Source of the DNA: CAVXEF01 sp963827315 | GTDB taxonomy: Bacteria; Planctomycetota; Phycisphaerae; Sedimentisphaerales; Anaerobacaceae | DNA length: 18,081 nt | Reading direction: 5' to 3' | NCBI GenBank assembly: GCA_963827315.1 | Contig: CAWHAL010000005.1 | Coordinates: forward strand, 1 to 18,081 | Part shown: in pieces, positions 7,262-13,741 of the stretch | How the letters are laid out: the number at the start of each line of letters is the position of its first letter | Numbering within the stretch: the stretch's first letter is position 1 | Position numbers and translations under genes: made by a program | Notes under the pieces: model-generated | Database searches by the model: none | What the model was told of the DNA's origin: nothing | What the model saw: the letters and a program-made list of their open reading frames with translations, nothing else

Positions 7262-7296
7262 GACGAGAGACGATAGACGAGGGATGATGGACGGAG
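7262..7296. repeat. Heptanucleotide tract (GACGAGA type)
   Basis: Five 7-base units in register: GACGAGA (7262), GACGATA (7269), GACGAGG (7276), GATGATG (7283), GACGGAG (7290). It is the same family as the longer tract at 9991-10067, where four of these units recur exactly or with one change. It lies in the gap between the subtilase and lepA stop codons. Confidence 0.8.
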
Positions 7297-7323
7297 GGGA
7301 GAATATCGAATCCGCCGCGGTCA

Positions 7324-9120
7324 TCAGTCACTGGTATCAAGAATGCTCATAAAGGCCTCCTGTGGGATTTGGACCTGGCCGACGGACTTCATGCGTTTTT
7401 TGCCTCTCTTTTGTCTGTTAAGCACCTTAATTTTGCGAGAGACGTCGCCGCCGGAAAGCCTGGCCGTTACGTCCTTGCGGAACGGCTTGATAGACTCGCG
7501 GGCGATGATTTTGCTGCCGATGGCCACCTGCAGCGGAATCTCAAACTGATGCCTCGGGATGGTCTTACGCAGCTTGACGAGCAGCCTCCGCCCGCGCAGC
7601 TCCGCCACCGAGCGGTGGAGAATGAGGGACAGAGCATCGACCGGCGTCTTGTTGACGAGGATGTCGATTCTGACAAGGTCAGCGGCCTCGAACCCGAGGA
7701 AAGCGTAATCCATAGTCGCATAGCCGTGACTAATCCCCTTAAGATGGTCGTAAAAATCGTAGACGATTTCCGCGAGCGGCGCCCTGTACTCCAGCATAAC
7801 TCTCGTGGCGCTGATGTAACCTGTCTGCAACAGCCGACACCGCCGAGCCTCGGCCAGCTTCATTATTCCGCCGATGCTGTCGGTGTTGGTGATAATTTCG
7901 AGCTTGACCATCGGCTCCCGCAGCTCCTTAATTTTGGTTCGGTCGGGCAGCTCCGCCGGCGAGTCGATGCGATTGACCCTGCCGTCGCTGGTTACCAGCT
8001 CATAGCTGACTGTCGGGGCCGTCTGCACGACGTCCACGTCGCTCTCTCGCTCCAGTCGCTCCTGCACGATCTCCATGTGCAAGAGCCCCAGAAACCCGCA
8101 GCGGAACCCAACCCCCAGTGCGGGGCTGTTCTGCGGTGTAAACGTAAAGCTTGAATCATTCAGCGCCAGCTTTTCAAACGCCGTACGCAGCTTTGGATAG
8201 TCTGTGTCCGCGCCGGGGTAGAAATCGGAAAAGACCATCTGGATTGGCGTTACGTATCCCGGCAGAGCCTTTTCCGCAGGCGCCGCATCGTCCGTGATAG
8301 TGTCGCCGATGCACACGTCGTGCAGTTCGCGGATGTTGGCGATGACGTAGCCCACCTCGCCTGTGCCCAGCCGGTCGACCGGCGTCATCTCCGGCGTAAA
8401 CTTGCCCAGCTCCGTCACGGTATATGTCCGCGCGCTGCCCATCAGTCGTATTTTCTGCCTCACGTTCAGCTCCCCCGCAAAGACCCGCACGTAACATATC
8501 ACACCGCGGTACTCGTTGTGCTGGCTGTCGAAGATCATTGCTGCCGTCGGCTCATCGCTGCGATCGGGCGGCGCGGGCAAGAGCGTTACCACCGCCTCCA
8601 AAAGCTCCTGTACCCCCAGCCCCGTTTTGGCGCTGATACGAAAACACTCGTTCCTGGGAACGCCGAAGACGTGCTCGACCTCCTCCGCTACCATTTCGGG
8701 CTGGGCCGCTGACATATCGATTTTGTTGAGCACAACCAGCATCTCTACGCCGGCGTTCACCGCCAGATAGGCATTGGCCACCGTCTGCGCCTGCACGCCC
8801 TGGCTGGCATCGACTACCAGCAGCGCACCCTCGCACGCCGCCAGCGCACGAGAGACCTCATAATGAAAATCCACGTGCCCCGGCGTGTCGATGAGATTGA
8901 GCATATACACCTGCCCGCCGTGCTCGTACCGCATAGTTACCGCCGAGGCCTTGATGGTGATACCTCGCTCCCTCTCAAGGTCCATAGTGTCCAGAATCTG
9001 GTCCACCTTTCGGCGCGGGTCGATAGTGCCGGTCAGCTCCAGCATCCTGTCTGCCAGCGTGCTCTTGCCGTGGTCGATGTGCGCCACAATCGAAAAATTA
9101 CGTATGTTTTCCGTGCCCAT
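7324..9120 (-). CDS. lepA: Elongation factor 4 (LepA), ribosomal back-translocase GTPase
   Basis: A 598-residue protein, the usual LepA length, from the ATG at 9118-9120; the open frame extends 28 codons further upstream, but that part covers the promoter. GTPase motifs are intact: G1 AHIDHGKST (13-21), G3 DTPGHVD (78-84), G4 NKID (132-135), G5 SAKTG (163-167). The LepA-specific C-terminal region includes 'DYAFLGFEAADLVRIDILVN' and ends 'RGKKRMKSVGQVQIPQEAF', typical of EF4. EF4 binds stalled ribosomes and affects translocation and 30S biogenesis; it is cytoplasmic and membrane-associated. The gene is visibly richer in GC than its neighbours, which creates long spurious open frames on the other strand. 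It is transcribed alone, convergent with the subtilase gene, and no clear Shine-Dalgarno sequence is seen. Confidence 0.97.
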   Translation of the reverse strand: MGTENIRNFSIVAHIDHGKSTLADRMLELTGTIDPRRKVDQILDTMDLERERGITIKASAVTMRYEHGGQVYMLNLIDTPGHVDFHYEVSRALAACEGALLVVDASQGVQAQTVANAYLAVNAGVEMLVVLNKIDMSAAQPEMVAEEVEHVFGVPRNECFRISAKTGLGVQELLEAVVTLLPAPPDRSDEPTAAMIFDSQHNEYRGVICYVRVFAGELNVRQKIRLMGSARTYTVTELGKFTPEMTPVDRLGTGEVGYVIANIRELHDVCIGDTITDDAAPAEKALPGYVTPIQMVFSDFYPGADTDYPKLRTAFEKLALNDSSFTFTPQNSPALGVGFRCGFLGLLHMEIVQERLERESDVDVVQTAPTVSYELVTSDGRVNRIDSPAELPDRTKIKELREPMVKLEIITNTDSIGGIMKLAEARRCRLLQTGYISATRVMLEYRAPLAEIVYDFYDHLKGISHGYATMDYAFLGFEAADLVRIDILVNKTPVDALSLILHRSVAELRGRRLLVKLRKTIPRHQFEIPLQVAIGSKIIARESIKPFRKDVTARLSGGDVSRKIKVLNRQKRGKKRMKSVGQVQIPQEAFMSILDTSD

Positions 9121-9157
9121 AGCGATTATGGAAACTGAATATCTTCCTAAACCGTTG

Positions 9158-9186
9158 AGTATATAACGGAAACGGCCGATTTGCAA
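9158..9186 (-). promoter_or_regulatory. Sigma-70-like promoter for lepA
   Basis: On the minus strand, TTGCAA (9186-9181, 4/6) and TATACT (9163-9158, 5/6) are exactly 17 bases apart. The predicted start of transcription is near 9151, about 30 bases before the lepA ATG, which supports the ATG at 9120 over the longer frame. Confidence 0.6.
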
Positions 9187-9263
9187 CAACCTGCTGAGTC
9201 CCAAAGATTACACATCATTTTTCGTTGAAAGTTGCTGCCGTATAGCGTAACTTCTGTGCTGTG

Positions 9264-9596
9264 ATGAACCGAATTAGTTATCTAAATAAAAAACAAAAGA
9301 TAGCCATTTGTATTTTAGCGATAACGATATATTTAGGTTCTTATACTATTCTATCGGTATGCGGAGAATATCAAATGACGATGTCTGGCGAACATCGGTA
9401 TCTTGGCGGATTAGCCATGATGGATATGTATAAATGGACACCTTATGGAGTCCAATGTGAAGTTTATCGAGGTCCAAGTGGAAGGAAGGAAATTCGGGGT
9501 GGATTAAATATTTTAGGAGTTTTGTATTCTCCATTAGTTTGGATTGACCGTAAATATATTCATAAAAACGAGTATCCTCCTTTGCTGTGGCAATGA
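9264..9596 (+). CDS. Small membrane-anchored protein of unknown function
   Basis: A 110-residue protein from the ATG at 9264 (a GTG one codon earlier is also possible). Residues about 10-33 form one hydrophobic segment after a lysine-rich start, so it is a signal anchor or signal peptide. The rest is a short hydrophilic region with 'MYKWTPYGVQCEVYRGPSG' and a second weakly hydrophobic part (LNILGVLYSPLVWID). I do not recognise the family. Its base composition is much richer in AT than lepA on one side and the RF-like gene on the other, with codons such as TTA, ATA and AAA, which may point to separate acquisition. The next gene starts 33 bases downstream. That it is a real gene is supported by the clean start, signal-type N-terminus and absence of an overlapping alternative. 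Confidence 0.6.
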   Translation: MNRISYLNKKQKIAICILAITIYLGSYTILSVCGEYQMTMSGEHRYLGGLAMMDMYKWTPYGVQCEVYRGPSGRKEIRGGLNILGVLYSPLVWIDRKYIHKNEYPPLLWQ

Positions 9597-9629
9597 GAAT
9601 TTACGTTAGAGGGTAACAACCGCTCTGGT

Positions 9630-10037
9630 ATGGTAAAGATGAATTTTGGGGTAACGCGGAAGAAGCAGGAAGAACTTGAGGCGAGGATGGCGGCGCTGGG
9701 GGTGCGCGAAGCGGACATAAAGGAGAAATATGTTCGTTCATCAGGGCCCGGCGGACAAAACGTAAATAAGACAGCCAGCTGCGTTTATCTGAAGCACATC
9801 AAGAGCGGGCTGGAAGTGAAGATGCAGCGGGAACGGTCGCAGGGGCTGAACCGGTATTATGCACGAAAGCGATTGTGCGAGCTGGTCGAACAGGAGAAGT
9901 TGGGAACTAAAAGTCCTGTGGCGTTAAAGGCTGAGAAGATTCGCAAACAGAAACAGCAGCGCAAACGACGAAGCAGTGGGGCAGGGGGCGGACGAGAGAC
10001 GATGGACGAGAGACGATGGACGAGGGACGAGGGATGA
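9630..10037 (+). CDS. Peptide chain release factor-like protein (RF-1 domain, GGQ)
   Basis: A 135-residue protein with only the catalytic RF-1 domain: the GGQ motif is at 41-43 in 'RSSGPGGQNVNKTASCVYLK', followed by 'GLEVKMQRERSQGLNRYYAR' and a lysine/arginine-rich tail (KIRKQKQQRKRR). The stop-codon-recognition domains of RF1/RF2 are absent. Such proteins (ArfB/YaeJ, PrfH and the C12orf65/mtRF-R group) hydrolyse peptidyl-tRNA on stalled ribosomes; the sequence around GGQ looks closest to the C12orf65-like group, from memory. The start may be 9630 or the second ATG at 9639; ribosome-binding signals are weak. The last 18 or so codons, including the stop, come from a GACGAGA heptanucleotide tract, so the native C-terminus has probably been replaced or extended. 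Confidence 0.82.
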   Translation: MVKMNFGVTRKKQEELEARMAALGVREADIKEKYVRSSGPGGQNVNKTASCVYLKHIKSGLEVKMQRERSQGLNRYYARKRLCELVEQEKLGTKSPVALKAEKIRKQKQQRKRRSSGAGGGRETMDERRWTRDEG

Positions 10038-10081
10038 TGGACGATGGAAGACAGACGACGGAAGGCAAGTGGGGCAGGGGG
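9975..10081. repeat. Eleven-unit heptanucleotide tract flanked by 14-base direct repeats
   Basis: Eleven consecutive 7-base units in perfect register fill 9991-10067: GACGAGA, GACGATG, GACGAGA, GACGATG, GACGAGG, GACGAGG, GATGATG, GACGATG, GAAGACA, GACGACG, GAAGGCA. The tract is flanked by an exact direct repeat AGTGGGGCAGGGGG at 9975-9988 and 10068-10081. The left part overlaps the end of the RF-like gene. Confidence 0.85.
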
Positions 10082-10088
10082 AAATCGA

Positions 10089-10117
10089 TTGACTATTTAC
10101 TATTTACCATTTATTAT
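10089..10117 (+). promoter_or_regulatory. Promoter for the radical SAM gene, built on heptad repeats
   Basis: TTGACT (10089-10094, 5/6) and TATTAT (10112-10117, 5/6) are 17 bases apart. The same bases form a heptad tract: GACTATT (10091), TACTATT (10098), TACCATT (10105), TATTATT (10112). Transcription would start near 10124, leaving a leader of about 78 bases before the ATG at 10202. Confidence 0.6.
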
Positions 10118-10141
10118 TTTGTGGTGGCCGGGTAATTGACC

Positions 10142-10158
10142 CCCACCGCAGAGGTGGG
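10142..10158 (+). repeat. GC-rich hairpin in the leader of the radical SAM gene
   Basis: CCCACC (10142-10147), loop GCAGA, GGTGGG (10153-10158). It lies in the predicted leader of the gene. I see no conserved cobalamin riboswitch box around it; it may be another palindromic repeat. Confidence 0.45.
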
Positions 10159-10201
10159 CGAACAGGTCTCTGGGCGCGGCGATGTAAAAGCCATACAGAG
10201 A

Positions 10202-11602
10202 ATGGATGCTATGCGACTATATCTGATAAATCCGTCAAATCCGCTTGTCAGCATCGTCAGAGTCAAGGAGAGCCGGTGGAACCGTTACCGCGTGTGGAAA
10301 CCACTGGGCCTTATGGTTCTGGTGGGCCTGACCGGGCCTGAGTGGGAAATCCGGATATTGGACGAGAACCTCGGTGTGCCGGACTATGCAGCGATGCCTC
10401 GTCCTAACCTGGTGGGCATTACCGCTTTCACCTCGCAGGCGAACCGCGCATACGAATTGGCCAGTTACTTCCGGAATCTGGGCGTGCCCGTGGTCATGGG
10501 CGGCATTCACTCAACCATGTGCTTAGACGAGGCCATAGAGCGTGTGGACTCAGTTGTTACCGGGGAAGCTGAGGGCGTCTGGCCTCAGGTACTGGAGGAC
10601 GCCCGGTGTCACAGTCTGAAGAGCCGGTATGACGGAGGGCTTGCCGAGATGAAGGATGTCCCGCTCGCCCGCCATGATTTGCTGGGTGGGGGATATGCCT
10701 TCGGAGCCATTCAGACGACGTGCGGCTGTCCATTGAACTGCAGCTTTTGCAGTGTTACGGCGTTCAACGGGGCCAAGTACCGGCAGCGTCCTATTGCGGA
10801 CGTCGTGCGGGAATTCCAGACGATTCGTGAGAAACGTGTTTTAGTGGTGGACGACAACCTTATCGGCACGAGCCCTAAGCACATCGCCCGCGCCAAGGAG
10901 ATGTTCGGCGCTATGGCACAGGCGAAGCTGCGAAAGGAATGGGTTGCGCAGGCCACCATTAACTTTGCGGATGACGAAGAGCTTCTGTCATTGGCCGTCA
11001 AGGCCGGGTGCAGAGGTGTCTTCATCGGCTTTGAGTCGCCCTCGCCGGAAGGGCTTGCGGAGGTCGGCAAGAAATTCAACCTTATGAAAGGGCGGGACTT
11101 CCGAGCCTCCGTAAAGTGCATACAACGGCACAACATTCTGGTGGTGGGTTCATTTATCATCGGTTTGGACGTAGACGAACCCGGCATCGGTAAACGTATC
11201 GCCGAGGCGGCCAGTGAGTACGGTGTGGACAATCTCAACGTGCTGTTTTTGACTCCTCTGCCCGGCACACGCCTGTGGGACCAGATGAAATCGCAGGGCC
11301 GTGTCGCCCTCGATACGTTTCCTAAAGACTGGAAATATTACACATTAACCTTCCCTGTAGCCCGGTATAAGCATTTGTCTCTGGATGGCATCATCGAAGA
11401 AATGGTCTGCTGCGACCGGGCCTTCTATTCGATGTTCCGCATAGCCCGCAGGGTGTGGAGCAACTTGCGGCAATACCGCAAACCATTGATAGCCCTGGTG
11501 GGCAATCTTTCATACAGGAGTAATCTCCGGCTGAACTGTAAGGCATACGCGGACCTCAAACGTTACCGGGGCAATAGGGGCAATTGTGTAAAGGAGTCAT
11601 AA
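10202..11602 (+). CDS. B12-binding-type radical SAM protein, substrate unknown
   Basis: A 466-residue protein from the ATG at 10202 (10211 is an alternative). The open frame reaches back to 10136, but that part covers the leader hairpin. Residues about 1-150 look like the Rossmann-type domain found before many radical SAM enzymes ('YLINPSNPL', 'PNLVGITAFTSQANRAYELA', 'VVMGGIHSTM', 'VTGEAEGVWPQVL'). The iron-sulfur motif CxxxCxxC is present as Cys176, Cys180 and Cys183 (CPLNCSFC). Later motifs 'GCRGVFIGFES' and 'FLTPLPGTRLWDQM' fit the B12-dependent radical SAM group that includes methyltransferases and cyclases such as HpnJ/HpnR and BchE relatives. A basic C-terminal helix-like region follows. 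The next gene starts 6 bases downstream and is probably translated from the same mRNA. Substrate cannot be assigned. Confidence 0.85.
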   Translation: MDAMRLYLINPSNPLVSIVRVKESRWNRYRVWKPLGLMVLVGLTGPEWEIRILDENLGVPDYAAMPRPNLVGITAFTSQANRAYELASYFRNLGVPVVMGGIHSTMCLDEAIERVDSVVTGEAEGVWPQVLEDARCHSLKSRYDGGLAEMKDVPLARHDLLGGGYAFGAIQTTCGCPLNCSFCSVTAFNGAKYRQRPIADVVREFQTIREKRVLVVDDNLIGTSPKHIARAKEMFGAMAQAKLRKEWVAQATINFADDEELLSLAVKAGCRGVFIGFESPSPEGLAEVGKKFNLMKGRDFRASVKCIQRHNILVVGSFIIGLDVDEPGIGKRIAEAASEYGVDNLNVLFLTPLPGTRLWDQMKSQGRVALDTFPKDWKYYTLTFPVARYKHLSLDGIIEEMVCCDRAFYSMFRIARRVWSNLRQYRKPLIALVGNLSYRSNLRLNCKAYADLKRYRGNRGNCVKES

Positions 11603-11608
11603 AGGACG

Positions 11609-12322
11609 ATGGTGCTTGATAACCAAGATGGGGCGACGCGGTTGATGTTATGGGGAAGAGGGCCGTCACGTGCCGAGCGCAGCGGCGTTATTCTTATACT
11701 AATGGTTCTTATAATCTGCATTATTGGCGCTCTTATCTGGTTAGACCCGATGGCGTTAATTCGTGGGTCAGGTTCAGGGATGCCGTGGAACGAGGAGCGC
11801 CGACTGGTCCGGCCAGGCGAGGAGGTTAAACAACCTAAGGAGGGGCAGCCCAAGATTTTAGACAATTTAGGTTTTGATGGTCAGATAGTGGAAGATAATG
11901 AGGTCAAGGGAGGGGTGGGGCTGTTCATTTTGACTGATGGTCGAATAAAGGGTATTTGGGAAGGTAAATACAACCCTGAGCCTAATATAACGTGGGAGGT
12001 GGTGGGGTCGCGATTTAGAGGTAATATTGACCCTACGAAAATTTATAGTGACAAAGACGGAAAAGACCCGAGGAAACTTTACTTTATAGCAAAAGGTGAA
12101 TCTCTTATTATGGTAACAGATTCAAAGACCGACAAAATCAAAACCGCAACCGGCTTGATATATGTAGCCGGGTGGCTTGACAACGAGTACAACGCGGTTG
12201 GCAAAGTAACTATTACATCAGACAAAAAAACCTATTGGGAGTATTCCTGGCAGAGCAAAGGAGTGAAGATGCCGACGGTACCGGATTTTGGACCTTCATT
12301 GCCTTTGCCGGGATTTCATTAG
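11609..12322 (+). CDS. Single-pass membrane protein of unknown function
   Basis: A 237-residue protein starting 6 bases after the radical SAM stop, with purine-rich signals AAGGAG (11591-11596) and AAAGGA (11601-11606) before the ATG, so the two genes are probably one operon. A short cytoplasmic part (1-24, including 'WGRGPSRAERS') leads to one hydrophobic helix at about 26-46, then a polar outer region with 'GMPWNEERRLVRPGEE' and a repeat-free beta-rich C-terminal domain (about 85-225) ending with a proline-rich tail. I do not recognise the family. The topology (short inside, large outside) suggests an inner-membrane anchored periplasmic domain. It may work with the radical SAM enzyme, but only proximity supports that. 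Confidence 0.68.
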   Translation: MVLDNQDGATRLMLWGRGPSRAERSGVILILMVLIICIIGALIWLDPMALIRGSGSGMPWNEERRLVRPGEEVKQPKEGQPKILDNLGFDGQIVEDNEVKGGVGLFILTDGRIKGIWEGKYNPEPNITWEVVGSRFRGNIDPTKIYSDKDGKDPRKLYFIAKGESLIMVTDSKTDKIKTATGLIYVAGWLDNEYNAVGKVTITSDKKTYWEYSWQSKGVKMPTVPDFGPSLPLPGFH

Positions 12323-12371
12323 GGTGCGGCGGCTGTGTGAGAGAATATCCTCTACGGCATAACGAGAAGGG

Positions 12372-13509
12372 TCAGCCTCGTTTCATAACATCGGTGAAGC
12401 TGATGATATTGTTGGCCCATTTTTGAGCTTCAAGGAGGTCAACTTTGTCTTCTTTTACGAGCATAGCGAGATGTTTTTCCATTGTTATCATTTTTTCATC
12501 GGGTCCACCTTTGGTTTTTGTCTGCATTTGTGAATAAAGCTGCTCGATTTTGCCGGTCCGTATGAGGTTTGCGCAGGCGTAGTTTCTATTGTTAAGTATT
12601 TCCATTGCCACGAGCCTTCCTTTTCCATCCTTTTTTGGTATGAGCTTTTGGCAGAGGATGTAAGCAAGTCCGAGTGAAAGCTGATTCTGCACTTCGTTCT
12701 GTCTGCCCGATGGGAAATAATCGAGGATGCGTGTTATAGTTCCGGTGGCATCTCTTGTGTGGAGTGTCGAGAAGACGAGGTGGCCGGTCTCAGCGGCCAT
12801 AAGTGTCATAGCAATAGTTTCGGGGTCTCGCATTTCGCCGACAAATATTATATCGGGGTCTTCGCGAAGCATTGCTCTTAAGCCGTCAATAAAGGAGCTG
12901 ACGTCCTTTCCGATTTCGCGCTGAGAGACGATGGAATGCTTTTGCTGGTAAATATACTCTATAGGGTCTTCGATGGTAAGGATTCTGGAGGCGTGTTTTT
13001 CGCTGATTCGGTCGATTAGTGAGGCGATGGTTGTAGATTTTCCGGCGCCGGTGATACCGGTCACGAGGACAAGACCCTGCTTTCGGTCGATGATGTCCTC
13101 CCAGACGTTGTTAGGAAAGCCGATTGTTTCTATTTTTGGGATTTTCAGGGACAGCACGGATAGCAGCGCAGATACCGTCGTTTTCCTTAAAGACGTTTAT
13201 CCGGAACTGTAGAGAGCCATATCTGTAAGAGCAATCTACGCTGTATTGGCCTTGTAGCTTACTTAAGTTTTCATCACTTAGAAGGGGGTAGATAAGCTGC
13301 TTTGCAATCTCTTCGGTTACGGTGAGACCTTTGAGTTTTACGAGGTCGCCATCGATGCGATATACAGGAGGTACGCCAACTTTGATATGCAAATCCGAGA
13401 CGCGCATAGCGCCTTTTTCCTCGAAGTAGGCCAGCATATCGAGAATGCTCCATTTGCCGAGATTTTCGGTTGAATAGACTTTTGCCGAAGCGGGACATTG
13501 TTCAGACAT
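12372..13509 (-). CDS. pilT: Type IV pilus retraction ATPase PilT, interrupted by a frameshift
   Basis: The minus-strand ATG at 13507-13509 follows AAAGGTGA at a normal distance. The N-terminal domain is read in one frame to about 13150 and includes 'ASDLHI'-like 'VSDLHIKVGVPPVYRIDG'. The ATPase domain continues in another frame to the stop at 12374. It carries the Walker A GITGAGKST (near 13030-13058), the Asp box 'ILTIEDPIEY', Walker B 'DPDIIFVGEMRD' and the His box 'TGHLVFSTLHT', then the PilT-like C-terminal part 'ANLIRTGKIEQLYS'. Two missing bases near 13145-13155 would restore 'RAVP-xx-IPKIETIG', the expected link. The restored protein would be about 379 residues, normal for PilT. PilT hexamers power pilus retraction at the inner membrane for twitching. 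The break may be real or an assembly error. Confidence 0.85.
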
Positions 13510-13553
13510 ATATATCACCTTTGCTTAGAGTAATTTGGTTGTTTATTTTAACC

Positions 13554-13582
13554 ATTTTACCGCAGTAAGAAGTAAGTGGCAA
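13554..13582 (-). promoter_or_regulatory. Sigma-70-like promoter for pilT
   Basis: On the minus strand, TTGCCA (13582-13577, 5/6) and TAAAAT (13559-13554, 5/6) are exactly 17 bases apart. Transcription would start near 13547, 38 bases before the ATG at 13509. Confidence 0.6.
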
Positions 13583-13593
13583 ACTATTTGATT

Positions 13594-13646
13594 CGACACT
13601 TTCGACTCCTTCGATTGCACTCAGGACAGGTACGCTCAGGACAGGT
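13594..13646. repeat. TTCGAC / CTCAGGACAGGT repeat cluster
   Basis: CTCAGGACAGGT occurs twice (13620-13631 and 13635-13646), 15 bases apart, preceded by several TTCGA words between 13592 and 13616. The segment lies in the divergent gap between pilT and the LptD-like gene. TTCGACAGG also occurs in the repeat inside the lipoprotein gene at 17894-17902. It looks like a decayed dispersed repeat. Confidence 0.55.
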
Positions 13647-13671
13647 GTGCTTCCCATTTTATGTTTTTTTA

Positions 13672-13701
13672 TTGGCTTTGCCTGGTGGAGATGGTTATAA
13701 T
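13672..13701 (+). promoter_or_regulatory. Sigma-70-like promoter for the LptD-like gene
   Basis: TTGGCT (13672-13677, 4/6) and a perfect TATAAT (13696-13701) are separated by 18 bases. The predicted start near 13707 excludes the most upstream in-frame starts and favours 13742 or 13763. Confidence 0.55.
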
Positions 13702-13741
13702 TCCGTGCTGCGTATTTCGTAAGAAAATAATGGAGTACGGG

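Noticed and set aside
7369..8154. Long plus-strand open frame (261 codons) opposite lepA
   Set aside because: It lies wholly antisense to a clear lepA, has no recognisable motifs and is explained by the high GC of lepA; other antisense frames there are of the same kind.
10118..10201. Cobalamin riboswitch before the radical SAM gene
   Set aside because: The region is too short and the conserved B12-box was not seen; only a simple hairpin is present.
13661..13741. Upstream start of the LptD-like protein
   Set aside because: The first in-frame ATG lies upstream of the TATAAT at 13696-13701, and the added residues would precede the real signal peptide.
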